In this document: in pieces, positions 9,452 to 17,754 of the stretch
How positions within the stretch are numbered: position 1 is the stretch's first letter
Layout of the letters: each line of letters begins with the position of its first letter
Position numbers and translations under genes: made by a program
Notes under the pieces: model-generated
The model's input: only the letters and a program-made list of their open reading frames with translations
Database searches by the model: none
What the model was told of the DNA's origin: nothing
DNA from: Gammaproteobacteria bacterium
GTDB lineage: Bacteria; Pseudomonadota; Gammaproteobacteria; Competibacterales; Competibacteraceae
Length of the DNA stretch: 64,000 nucleotides
Assembly: GCA_024234995.1 (NCBI GenBank)
Contig: JACKNF010000004.1
Location: forward strand, 203,951 to 267,950
Direction: 5' to 3'

Positions 9452-10108
9452 TCATGCGTCAGGCGATTGGAGCCCCTCTCGCCCTAACGTTCCGGTTAAC
9501 ACCGCCTCCATCAGATTTGCCAGCCGGCCCAGCGCATCTTGATAAAAATGATCAGCACCGGGAAGCACATGCAAGCGGCCGGACGGGTGCCAAAACGGGA
9601 TTTGTTTGCGTAATAAATCCAACGGGGCAAACGAATCACAGTCCCCGGAAATCACCACCAATTCTGCTGCTGGTGATGGCGGAAGGGTGTCAAACTCCAT
9701 ATACGCAACCGGCGGCGCCACCAGCACCAGCCGGCGGACTGCGGGTAGCGGCGGATCAAGAGACAATGTGATCCAGGCGCCGAAAGAATAACCAGTCAAA
9801 TCAGTAACGGTTTTGCCCAGGCCCACCAAAACATCCGCTGCCGCACGCAAATCGTCTTGCTCGCCACGGCCATTGTCATAGGCGCCTTCACTAGCTCCGA
9901 CCCCGCGAAAATTGAAGCGCAAGGTGCTATAACCCAATCGCTGGTATACCTTGGCCAGCGTTACAACGACTGGATTATCCAATTCGCCGCCATAGAGCGG
10001 ATGCGGATGCGAGATCACAACCGCATCCGGACCGGGTGCCAGCCGCAACCGGCCCTCTAGCCGCAACGCGCCCGACTTGAAAAAAATAGACTCCCCGGAT
10101 GCAGCCAT
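9452..10108 (-). CDS. Alpha/beta hydrolase (dienelactone-hydrolase-like)
   Basis: This 218-aa single-domain hydrolase has HPHPLYGGELDN early, typical of the COG2945-type group. TLRFNFRGVGASEG carries the oxyanion-side strand, GYSFG is the nucleophile elbow, and a C-terminal GADHFY supplies the His. There is no signal peptide. The substrate is unknown. It is convergent with the permease gene, 17 bp away, and 18 bp downstream of the MipA-like gene on the same strand. Confidence 0.82.
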   Translation of the reverse strand: MAASGESIFFKSGALRLEGRLRLAPGPDAVVISHPHPLYGGELDNPVVVTLAKVYQRLGYSTLRFNFRGVGASEGAYDNGRGEQDDLRAAADVLVGLGKTVTDLTGYSFGAWITLSLDPPLPAVRRLVLVAPPVAYMEFDTLPPSPAAELVVISGDCDSFAPLDLLRKQIPFWHPSGRLHVLPGADHFYQDALGRLANLMEAVLTGTLGREGLQSPDA

Positions 10109-10126
10109 TGAGTCAAATGAACCTTA

Positions 10127-10951
10127 CTACTTCCAAGCGTAACCGATACCGGCACCACCGCTCCACTGGCTGGCGTCACCGCGCTTAACAATCGGGCTGT
10201 CGGCAGCATCACCGGCAATCCGCTGGTATAACAACCCGGCACCCATGTACCATTCTGGAGTAATTTGAATAACCAGCGCTGGCCACGCATACCATTGCGT
10301 CAATCCGCCACCGGGACTGAATACCGGCAAGCCACTCGCCTGTGAGCCTTTTTGAGTGACGCCGTAATAAGCCTGATTGTAGCTTGAACTCACCCAAGAA
10401 GCACCGGCACCCACCCCAATCACCGCCTTATGACTGACTGGAAACCAGAAATTAGCCCATAGCCCGCTATTCGCGCCACTGTAAACATCACCCAGATCAC
10501 CCATTACCTGCGCGCCGACCCGCAAGCGCCATGGAATTCCTTCTAAGTTATTGTAAATGTATGAGACGACCACCCCCCCTTCGACGGTGTTATCTACATC
10601 GGGTAAGCGGGAAATGATCTTGTCATCCACATCGTTGCGCCCAAACTGGAAGGAGAAAATGGGTCCTATCTGCCAATCTGGCGAATCAAGTAAATTCACA
10701 TCGACGATCGGTCCGTACCATTCGACAAACCGGTTGCTATCCTTGAATTGGTAATACAGGCCCGGTGCTGCCCCCCAGACATAATCGCTGGACCCGCTGT
10801 ATTCCGGCGTCACTCCAATACCTAACCCAATAAAATTAGGAATAATATTGTTGGAAGACTCCTCGGCGTATGCGGATGTCAAACTGAAGAATAAGCCTGA
10901 CACCAACAATACAGCGACGGTTGCAAAGGATTTCGGTAAATGATGCTGCAT
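10127..10951 (-). CDS. MipA/OmpV-family outer-membrane protein
   Basis: The start chosen is the ATG at 10951, which opens a clean signal peptide (FATVAVLLVSGLFFSLTSAYA, then EE); an in-frame ATG at 11020 would put 23 polar residues before it. The mature part of about 248 residues is rich in alternating aromatic beta-strands and ends in Ala-Trp-Lys. IGLGIGVTPEYSGSSDY and the repeated GxGxG strand pattern match the MipA/OmpV family. These are outer-membrane barrels or scaffolds linked to murein hydrolases or stress. Expression context is unknown. Confidence 0.85.
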   Translation of the reverse strand: MQHHLPKSFATVAVLLVSGLFFSLTSAYAEESSNNIIPNFIGLGIGVTPEYSGSSDYVWGAAPGLYYQFKDSNRFVEWYGPIVDVNLLDSPDWQIGPIFSFQFGRNDVDDKIISRLPDVDNTVEGGVVVSYIYNNLEGIPWRLRVGAQVMGDLGDVYSGANSGLWANFWFPVSHKAVIGVGAGASWVSSSYNQAYYGVTQKGSQASGLPVFSPGGGLTQWYAWPALVIQITPEWYMGAGLLYQRIAGDAADSPIVKRGDASQWSGGAGIGYAWK

Positions 10952-11188
10952 GTCTAGATCCTGAAAAGTAAGGGTGAACTTGATATTTGACAGTTCTGTA
11001 AAAAAATAGTGAACCCTCACGCCAGCAATGGATAGGGTTTCATTGTAATGATAAACGAAATACCAAATCGCCCCGATGTGATTTTCGACCTTATCTTGAA
11101 AAAGAATGTGTTTGCCTTACCAGACGGGAAAGCGATTGTCTTAACGTGCAGTTCAATCTTCACTATTTTATCCGTTAAGCCGGGTCTT

Positions 11189-11347
11189 TTACCTGCGAGG
11201 TGGCGGTGCGCGGGAAGACCACCCGATAAGCTTCCAGAAATCAGTATAAAAAAATAGCAGATTGCCGATAAACCGGCCGTCAAGAAACCCAGCATCCTTG
11301 AGCGCCTTCTTGACTTCGATTACCTGCAAAAATGCGGTGAGAATCAT
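11189..11347 (-). CDS. Possible 52-aa small protein or gene remnant
   Basis: From the ATG at 11347 the frame reads MILTAFLQVIEVKKALKDAG then FLDGRFIGNLLFFYTDFWKL, which looks protein-like. The frame continues upstream of the ATG as hydrophobic sequence to a stop near 11406, suggesting a truncated membrane protein. No ribosome site is seen. It is kept only as a candidate. Confidence 0.2.
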   Translation of the reverse strand: MILTAFLQVIEVKKALKDAGFLDGRFIGNLLFFYTDFWKLIGWSSRAPPPRR

Positions 11348-11401
11348 GATGGATACCGGAAAAAACAAGCTGATGAGATTGAATGAAGCGGGATAATAGG
11401 A

Positions 11402-12631
11402 ATGCTAGCCAATAGCGGTAACGTCTCCATGAGACAGATTCCGGCCGGAGTCTGGATACTCGGTTTTGTCAGCATGTTAATGGACATCTCATCAGAGATG
11501 ATCCACAGCCTGCTACCGATATTCATGGTGACGACGCTAGGAGCTGATGCTTTTGCAGTTGGCTTCATAGAAGGACTGGCCGAGTCCACCGCCTTGATCC
11601 TTAAAATCTTCTCCGGGGCATTGAGCGACTACCTGGGCAAGCGTAAGGGACTGGCAGTATTTGGCTACGCCTTGGGTGCGCTGAGCAAGCCCTTGTTTGC
11701 GCTGGCGCCGGCCACCGGCATCGTGCTGACAGCACGGCTGTTGGACCGGGTTGGTAAAGGCATCCGTGGCGCACCGCGCGATGCGCTGGTCGCCGACATT
11801 ACGCCGCCAAGCTTGCGCGGAGCCGCCTTTGGTCTGCGGCAATCGCTCGATACCGTGGGGGCCTTTCTCGGGCCGCTATTGGCAGTCGGCCTGATGCTAT
11901 TATGGGCTAACAATTTCCGGGCCGTGTTCTGGGTCGCGATGATTCCAGGTCTGATGGCAGTCGCACTGCTGTTCTTTGGCCTGCACGAACCAGAACACAA
12001 CCAGACAATGGCACGTAAGAATCCGATTCACCTGGAGAACTTGCGCCGCCTTGGCGCTCCTTACTGGCGGGTCGCCGGCGTCGGCGCGGTGTTCACTTTA
12101 GCGCGGTTCAGTGAAGCGTTCCTGGTCTTACGCGCCCAGCAAGGCGGCGTACCGGTCGCATTTGTGCCACTGGTAATAGTGGCGATGAACTTGATCTACG
12201 CACTATCAGCATATCCCTTCGGCAAACTCTCCGACTGCATGAGCCACCGCAAGCTGTTGGCAATTGGACTGATCGTACTAATCGTAGCGGACCTCGTACT
12301 GGCCACCAGCAACCATTGGGGCGTGGTATTGGCTGGCGTTGCCCTGTGGGGCATGCACATGGGCATTACTCAAGGACTGCTTGCGACGATGGTGGCAGAT
12401 ACTGCACCTGCCGATCTACGTGGCACAGCCTATGGGTTCTTCAATCTAGTCAGCGGTATTGCCATGCTGCCAGCAAGTATCGTTGCCGGCCTGTTCTGGG
12501 ACCGGTTCGGGGCATCGGTCACGTTCTATGCTGGCGCAACCTTCTGCGCAATTGCACTTGCCGGCCTTGCGTGGCAGCCTGGGTCGCGATCTCTATTGGG
12601 GAGACGATACATCTATCGAAACCGTGGATAA
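11402..12631 (+). CDS. Major facilitator superfamily transporter
   Basis: This 409-aa protein has 12 predicted membrane segments. The MFS loop 2-3 motif appears as GALSDYLGKRKGLAVFGY, and LDRVGKGIRGAPRDALVADI and the second-half GKLSDCMSHRKLL are visible. This pattern is common in a group of uncharacterised MFS proteins often annotated as efflux permeases. A second in-frame ATG at 11429 is possible; neither has a strong ribosome site. No local gene hints at the substrate. Confidence 0.82.
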   Translation: MLANSGNVSMRQIPAGVWILGFVSMLMDISSEMIHSLLPIFMVTTLGADAFAVGFIEGLAESTALILKIFSGALSDYLGKRKGLAVFGYALGALSKPLFALAPATGIVLTARLLDRVGKGIRGAPRDALVADITPPSLRGAAFGLRQSLDTVGAFLGPLLAVGLMLLWANNFRAVFWVAMIPGLMAVALLFFGLHEPEHNQTMARKNPIHLENLRRLGAPYWRVAGVGAVFTLARFSEAFLVLRAQQGGVPVAFVPLVIVAMNLIYALSAYPFGKLSDCMSHRKLLAIGLIVLIVADLVLATSNHWGVVLAGVALWGMHMGITQGLLATMVADTAPADLRGTAYGFFNLVSGIAMLPASIVAGLFWDRFGASVTFYAGATFCAIALAGLAWQPGSRSLLGRRYIYRNRG

Positions 12632-12750
12632 CGCTCTGGGGATTTCCATTTTAGAATGCAAACAGGTGTTCGATGCTTTCTATCGAAGGATAGGCACCGA
12701 TGGTAAGAGCAGCGGGCTTGGATTCACCATCGCCCGGGAAGCAGCTACCA

Positions 12751-14076
12751 TCAATGCTTCTTGGGCGCCGTTACCACCTGGTCGTTATCGTCAAGCACGC
12801 CAAGACAGCGTTCCGTTGGCGAATATACCAGCCAGCCCGGCTGTCTGATCGTGTGGGAAATACCCCAGTTCCTGCTCCGCTGTTGAATCTGGCTAGCGAT
12901 CGCCTCCAATCCATCGGTGCACAGTGGATAAAAATGCTCCAAGCTTAATAACTGGCCATCAATTGCAAAAGCTGCCAGGCTATAGGCAATGGTATCCAAT
13001 CCCCTCTCAGTGTGCTGAGTCGCTACCAGCCGCACCGGATGGATAGCACCAGCTTGCAAGTAGATCGTTTCCGTCAGATAGCGCTCATTCAGGGCGGGTG
13101 CTGCTTGAAGAGCGTCCATGGCTGCGGAAGTCTCATCCTGTTGAATCATGGGCGTGCCCAAAACCCACCGCAAAGGCAGACCGTAAGCGGGAAGCGCGAC
13201 GGCGTACAATCGAGACTGCTGCAACCAGCGCTGGTACCCCTCGCTTAATTGGCTCGCTGCCACTGTCTGGCCAGGACCAAAGCGCGCCCAGTCATCAAAC
13301 GTATAAAACGGTGACCATGCCATATCGTCCATCAACAGGTAACGATTACCGCTATCCGCGAGGACCACTTGATGAGGGCCAGGCCGCTCGAACAGCGCCG
13401 GCTCCAGCAATTGCCAGAGTCCACGCAAGTCATTATTTTCCATCTGATTTCGCAACCAGGCACACAAATCGCCCAGGGTAGCGTAGAACAGATTCAATAC
13501 TGGGATGCCAAATACCGCACGTACGGTAGCATGCGTGGTGGTAGAGGCTTGACCATTCCGGGCCAGCGTGTTCTCCATATCCATGAATACGCGATCCATG
13601 ACCTCACTGGTTCCAACCAGACAGAAAGGCAATAACGCCAACGGCCCAAAAACTGCCTGGGGCTGAGGATTGAGCGCATCAATAGGAAAGCGGCCATCGC
13701 TGGCGCCAATAGCCAGTCGTGGCGGCGGTAGCCCGGCATTGCGTGGCGCACAGCGCATCAAATCAGCCAAGGCACTCAACAGAGGAAATCTAGGACGAAA
13801 TACATCGGTCTGGTCATATAACGCGCCTGCCAGCACCAAACCGGCTGGGGCAATACCTTCTTCGAGCAGACGATTCAAATCGTCAGCAATCTGGCTGGCT
13901 AAGACGTTAGCAACATCACGAGTCAGCAGAGGCGGTGGCTTGCCAGTGAAAAGAGGTGACTGACTGTCCAGTTCGATGCAGAGCAAACCGGTACAGAAAT
14001 CCAAATCATGAGTGCTGGTCTGAGTATCCACAAGATTGACCTCGCAATAAGCGATAATAAGGTAATCGTCCCGCAT
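12751..14076 (-). CDS. Conserved-looking protein of unknown function
   Basis: About 441 residues from the ATG at 14076; a TTG at 14094 is an alternative. The composition is that of a soluble globular protein with no signal peptide, membrane segment or known catalytic motif. Visible features are a run of hydrophobic strands near the N-terminus (DDYLIIAYCEVNLVD, AGLVLAGALYDQTDVF) and many Leu/Gln/Trp. I do not recognise the family. It is convergent with the MFS gene and upstream of a DUF2934 gene on the same strand. Confidence 0.7.
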   Translation of the reverse strand: MRDDYLIIAYCEVNLVDTQTSTHDLDFCTGLLCIELDSQSPLFTGKPPPLLTRDVANVLASQIADDLNRLLEEGIAPAGLVLAGALYDQTDVFRPRFPLLSALADLMRCAPRNAGLPPPRLAIGASDGRFPIDALNPQPQAVFGPLALLPFCLVGTSEVMDRVFMDMENTLARNGQASTTTHATVRAVFGIPVLNLFYATLGDLCAWLRNQMENNDLRGLWQLLEPALFERPGPHQVVLADSGNRYLLMDDMAWSPFYTFDDWARFGPGQTVAASQLSEGYQRWLQQSRLYAVALPAYGLPLRWVLGTPMIQQDETSAAMDALQAAPALNERYLTETIYLQAGAIHPVRLVATQHTERGLDTIAYSLAAFAIDGQLLSLEHFYPLCTDGLEAIASQIQQRSRNWGISHTIRQPGWLVYSPTERCLGVLDDNDQVVTAPKKH

Positions 14077-14200
14077 GCCGGCCAACAGGTACAAATTTAT
14101 TCAATTCGTCCTTTAACCCTATCCGATCGCTTCAAGATGATTCTTTAGCAAAAGAGAACGTTCACTATAGGGTACCGCCGCTACAGAACGGGTACTGGAA

Positions 14201-14509
14201 TCATTCAGCTTCTATGCAATCTTTATCTGATGTACCGGCTTCTTCTGCCGCTTGTAAGGATGGACGATGCAACGGCTGTTCAGGCGATAAAAACACGAGA
14301 GCACCACGCGGCGACACCGGCTGTGAATACAATTGATTAATTTCACGTTCTGCCTCTAACCAGTCCTGGATAGGGCAACCACCTTGAAAACCCCGGCGTT
14401 CAGCAAGAAAATAAGCAGCCTCCGCAATCAGGCAATATCGTTCCTCAGGAGGAACAGTCCGGTAGATTCGCTTGGGTTTTGACACGATGGAGGCTCCTGG
14501 AGATCGCAA
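14201..14509 (-). CDS. DUF2934 small protein
   Basis: This 102-aa protein has the DUF2934 core YCLIAEAAYFLAERRGFQGG then PIQDWLEAEREI at residues about 25-56. The family is small, of unknown function and common in proteobacteria. GGAG precedes the start. A basic N-terminus and an acidic C-terminus flank the core. Nothing in the neighbourhood indicates a role. Confidence 0.85.
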   Translation of the reverse strand: MRSPGASIVSKPKRIYRTVPPEERYCLIAEAAYFLAERRGFQGGCPIQDWLEAEREINQLYSQPVSPRGALVFLSPEQPLHRPSLQAAEEAGTSDKDCIEAE

Positions 14510-14676
14510 AAGAAACGGTGTTCATGCTACCAGATTGAAAATTGAGTCGGCCAGTTTCCTGAAATATGGAAATTTCACTACTCTATAGAGTACCGGTACA
14601 GAGAAAAAATCAGGCTAAGACAATTTTTAAATCTTGGTCAGAATCAACGATGAAATTTTAAATTTAGGAAGCGGTA

Positions 14677-15330
14677 ATGATCGGCGGTGTCCATTCCAGC
14701 GATTATTCTTACATACCACAGGTTCACGCTAGCGGAAGCGATTCACTCCGGGAGCTGCAAACGAACGGCAATGATTCCCTTCTACAAGGGCGCGATGCGC
14801 GCAGCAAGAATAATCCCGGAACTGGCAAGAATCAGGCAAATGCGGCCACACCCCCTCAAGCTAAAATCCAGTTGACTGAAGCAGAACTGGCGGTGGTGCG
14901 CGAATTAAAGCAGCGTGACCAAAAAGTACGCCAGCATGAAATGGCCCATATCATGGCGAGCGGCGGATTGGCACAAGGAGGCCCCAGCTACACCTACCAA
15001 AAAGGTCCAGACGGGAAGAATTATGCCATAGGCGGCCATGTCAATCTCGACATTTCACCAGGCAAGACGCCTGAGGAAACCCTGCAAAAAGCCCAAACCA
15101 TTCAAGCTGCCGCCACAGCACCGATAGACCCTTCTAGCCAGGATCGCTCCATCGCAGCCAAGGCTAGCCAGATGGCCATGAAGGCACGGATGGAACTCGC
15201 CCAGCATCAAGCCACCGGAAAAAACAGCTTATCTCAACCCGGCGATGACTCACCGGCCAGCCGGCTGGCCCGGCGGTTTTTCTCTGCAGTCACGCCTCAG
15301 CCGGGGTCTTTGATTGAATTAACCGCGTAA
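14677..15330 (+). CDS. Putative metalloprotease of the SprA-related / CJM1_0395 family
   Basis: This 217-aa protein has a low-complexity Ser/Asn/Gly-rich N-terminal 60 residues. The family core is LTEAELAVVRELKQRDQKVR followed by HEMAH (HExxH-type zinc motif), GGPSYTYQKGPDGKNYAIGGHV and ISPGKTPEETLQKAQTIQAAA. The activity is inferred from the motif only. No typical signal peptide is present. Confidence 0.8.
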   Translation: MIGGVHSSDYSYIPQVHASGSDSLRELQTNGNDSLLQGRDARSKNNPGTGKNQANAATPPQAKIQLTEAELAVVRELKQRDQKVRQHEMAHIMASGGLAQGGPSYTYQKGPDGKNYAIGGHVNLDISPGKTPEETLQKAQTIQAAATAPIDPSSQDRSIAAKASQMAMKARMELAQHQATGKNSLSQPGDDSPASRLARRFFSAVTPQPGSLIELTA

Positions 15331-15409
15331 GCCTGCTTAATCACTGACGCAATACAAGGCCAGAGATGCTTTCTTGATTGAGCGGAATTGATTTGGGAGT
15401 AAAACGGTC

Positions 15410-16150
15410 ATGCACAATCTGAATGGAAAAACGGCAATCATCACCGGCGCATCGCGAGGCATTGGAGCTAGCATTGCCAAAGCGCTGGCCACTGCTGGCG
15501 CACGTGTAGTTGTGAATTATGCGCAGAATCAGATCGCAGCGCATCATGTGATATCCGCCATCCAAGCTGAAGGCGGTGAAGCCATTGCTTATCAGGCCGA
15601 TGTCAGTCAAGCCATTGAAGTGAAAGCGTTGTTCGATACCGCAATTCAACACTTCGGCGATGTGCATATCCTGGTCAACAACGCCGCTATCATGACCAAC
15701 CACGCTTTGGTAGATACCACTGATGCGGATTTCGATCAGACTTTCGCGATTAACGTCCGGGGTGTATTCAACATGTTGCGTGAGAGTGCGCATCGATTGG
15801 CCAACAATGGACGCATCATCAACCTGTCGACCACGGTAACCCGGCTTTTGCTACCTCACTATGGCGCCTATGCTGCATCCAAGGGGGCTGTGGAGCAATT
15901 GAGCCGGGTATTTGCCAAAGAGATAGGAAGCCGGGGAATCACCGTGAATGTTGTCTCACCGGGGCCAACTCATACCGAACTGTTTACTCATGGCAAAAGT
16001 GAAGAAACCATTCAACGCCTGGCAGCGATGTCCGCATTTGGCCGTATTGCTGAACCTGAAGATATCGCCCAGGTGGTTGTATTTCTCGCCAGCGATGAGG
16101 CTGCCTGGATTACTGGGCAAAATATTGGAGCAAATGGCGGGTTTGCGTGA
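15410..16150 (+). CDS. Short-chain dehydrogenase/reductase
   Basis: This 246-aa protein is of classical SDR length. It carries the Rossmann motif TGASRGIG at residues 12-19, NNAA, the catalytic Ser region (LSTTVTRL) and Y-x3-K in YGAYAASKGA, then SPGPTHTEL. Residue Asn at the end of strand 2 (VVNYAQN) suggests NADP(H) preference (inference). GGGAG precedes the ATG. FabG-like or sugar-alcohol substrates are equally possible. Confidence 0.88.
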   Translation: MHNLNGKTAIITGASRGIGASIAKALATAGARVVVNYAQNQIAAHHVISAIQAEGGEAIAYQADVSQAIEVKALFDTAIQHFGDVHILVNNAAIMTNHALVDTTDADFDQTFAINVRGVFNMLRESAHRLANNGRIINLSTTVTRLLLPHYGAYAASKGAVEQLSRVFAKEIGSRGITVNVVSPGPTHTELFTHGKSEETIQRLAAMSAFGRIAEPEDIAQVVVFLASDEAAWITGQNIGANGGFA

Positions 16151-16305
16151 GTTTCCAAGGAGAGTGTGCACATTAAAAGCGCCTGCCGCCTTGGCTCAGG
16201 TTGAGGAGTACGCGCAGAATTTCAAGATCTCACGCATGAGCAGCAATTGCCTGAAACCGCCTGCACGCGGAACCTTGAATAAAGATCAAATTGATCAAGC
16301 AGGTC

Positions 16306-16734
16306 TTACACGGCCACGCCCAAAATAACACTCGTTGACTTAAACACAGCAATTGCCTCGCTGCCTTCCTTAAGTCCCAGCCCATCGATGCTCTCATTGG
16401 TAATGAGCGCGGTCACCCTTTCTCCACCGGCCAACTGAATCACAACCTCGCTATTGACCGCGCCCTTTTGGCATTTCACCACTGTGCCGTGCAACTGGTT
16501 ACGGGCGCTCAGCCGCAGAGGAACATCAGGGGCCATGACGATCACCGAGGACGCCTTGACCAGCGCGTAAACGTCAACGCCATCCTGGATACCTAGATTC
16601 TCCAGACTCTTGCTAGTAATCAGGGCGGTAATCTGATCACCCCCACCGATATCGACACTGACATCCGCGTTGATTTGGCCAATATGCAGAACCGTTACCC
16701 GGCCCTTGAACTGATTCCTGGTGCTGACGTTCAT
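16306..16734 (-). CDS. Di-Mop molbindin, molybdate-binding protein
   Basis: About 142 residues made of two TOBE/Mop domains: RNQFKGRVTVLHIGQINADV (about 6-69) and RNQLHGTVVKCQKGAVNSEV (about 76-140). Each ends in the ALVKASSVIV/AVFKSTSVIL strand. Such stand-alone tandem Mop proteins (molbindins) store or buffer molybdate in the cytoplasm. Placement directly after the nif operon fits molybdenum supply for FeMo-cofactor. GGAGA is 6 bases from the second of two adjacent ATGs, chosen here. A strong hairpin separates it from fdxB. Confidence 0.88.
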   Translation of the reverse strand: MNVSTRNQFKGRVTVLHIGQINADVSVDIGGGDQITALITSKSLENLGIQDGVDVYALVKASSVIVMAPDVPLRLSARNQLHGTVVKCQKGAVNSEVVIQLAGGERVTALITNESIDGLGLKEGSEAIAVFKSTSVILGVAV

Positions 16735-16787
16735 CATCGATCTCCGTGCAAAGTGTCTCTTTCATTGCCAGCGCGCCTGCCGGCTCA

Positions 16788-16824
16788 CGGATCATCGTCC
16801 GGGTATCAACCGGACGATGATCCG
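16788..16824. terminator. Perfect 15-bp stem-loop between fdxB and the molbindin gene
   Basis: CGGATCATCGTCCGG and CCGGACGATGATCCG pair perfectly around a 7-nt loop. It lies 35 bp after the fdxB stop and 54 bp before the molbindin start, on the minus strand. There is no T tract, so it may be a processing or 3'-end-stabilising structure rather than a true intrinsic terminator. Confidence 0.6.
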
Positions 16825-16858
16825 TCCATTTAGGGAATCAACTCCAAGTGAGGATTCT

Positions 16859-17176
16859 TTATGCCGCTAGGGGCAACGCGGAATGCGTAAAGCAGGCTTT
16901 GGGGCAGACCCGCGAACAGGCTTCGCAACCGATGCAATCCATAGCATTTGATAAGGTCATGAAAGAATTATCACTATCGTCATCATCATCGTCATCGTCG
17001 TCATCCAAATCGACATCATCAATTGCCCGCTGTACGATGGTCAGCACATCACGCGGGCAGACCTTATAGCAGCGTCCGCAACCAATGCACTTTTCCTCGT
17101 TCAATTCGGTGACGAACTGGGGAATCCAAGGGGTGCCGCCCCGGGTGACGCCAGTGATATTGGGTTCTGCGCCCAT
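16859..17176 (-). CDS. fdxB: Nif-associated 2[4Fe-4S] ferredoxin (FdxB / ferredoxin III type)
   Basis: This 105-aa ferredoxin has two CxxCxxCxxxCP motifs: CIGCGRCYKVCPRD at about 30-43 and CIGCEACSRVCPKA near the C-terminus. Between them lies an acidic tract, IDDVDLDDDDDDDDDDSDNS, as seen in the nif-specific ferredoxin III family. It probably donates electrons for nitrogenase or cofactor assembly. It is the last gene of the nifENX segment, about 80 bp after nifX. Confidence 0.9.
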   Translation of the reverse strand: MGAEPNITGVTRGGTPWIPQFVTELNEEKCIGCGRCYKVCPRDVLTIVQRAIDDVDLDDDDDDDDDDSDNSFMTLSNAMDCIGCEACSRVCPKACFTHSALPLAA

Positions 17177-17259
17177 AATTTGTTACCTCGCTTACATTGG
17201 TATGCCCGGTACGGACACGCACAGTCAGACCAGGCAATGAAAAGAACCATTGATCGTCT

Positions 17260-17754
17260 TCACTCTTGCCAACCCTCGGCTTCCATCACTGCGAACCGTG
17301 TATTAGCCTGATCATCGATCTTACGTTGACGGGCCATTGCACGGCTGAGCCAAGCTGGCGCATCGCCATGAAGCGCCGCTTGCAGCTCAGCAACCAGCGG
17401 CGCAATGGGCATGCACGGTTCGACCCGGAGCGGTTGAACGCCAAGTGCCAGCAATTGCTGAATGGCAGAGCCACCGACCGCTTCGCAGTAGATCACCGCG
17501 CAATCTCTAAGCAAGGTCAGCTTGGCGGCAAGTTTGTCTTCATGGCCGTCGCGGCCAAGCGAGCCGAACTGGGCAAATTCCACCATCGTTGCCTGCTCAG
17601 GCGTCACTGCATAAATCAGAATGCCGCTGGCCGCGCCAAAATGCTGATTAACCCGTTGGCGATCGCTGGTGGCAAAGGCCGCCTTGATGGCAGGTATCAT
17701 GTGCTGTTCCTCAATGCCACCGGCTAGAATCCGTAGATGCCTGAGTAGCGCCAT
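17260..17754 (-). CDS. nifX: NifX, FeMo-cofactor precursor carrier
   Basis: From the ATG at 17754 (GGGAGG six bases upstream) the protein has 164 residues; this start gives the RHLRIL N-terminus seen in other NifX proteins and overlaps nifN by 44 bp. The NifX/NifY fold shows as IKAAFATSDRQRVNQHFGAA, EDKLAAKLTLLRDC and YCEAVGGSAIQQLLALGVQP. NifX binds NifB-co and VK-cluster and passes them to NifEN. The later ATG at 17700 also has a GAGGA but would cut conserved residues. Confidence 0.93.
   Translation of the reverse strand: MALLRHLRILAGGIEEQHMIPAIKAAFATSDRQRVNQHFGAASGILIYAVTPEQATMVEFAQFGSLGRDGHEDKLAAKLTLLRDCAVIYCEAVGGSAIQQLLALGVQPLRVEPCMPIAPLVAELQAALHGDAPAWLSRAMARQRKIDDQANTRFAVMEAEGWQE

Noticed and set aside
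11017..11295. 92-codon minus-strand frame upstream of the MipA-like gene
   Set aside because: It has no ribosome site, shows a random-looking composition, and overlaps the likely promoter; another frame in the same DNA looks more protein-like.
17700..17754. Shorter NifX starting at 17700
   Set aside because: It also has a GAGGA site, but the longer form keeps the family's N-terminal residues and has GGGAGG at good spacing.
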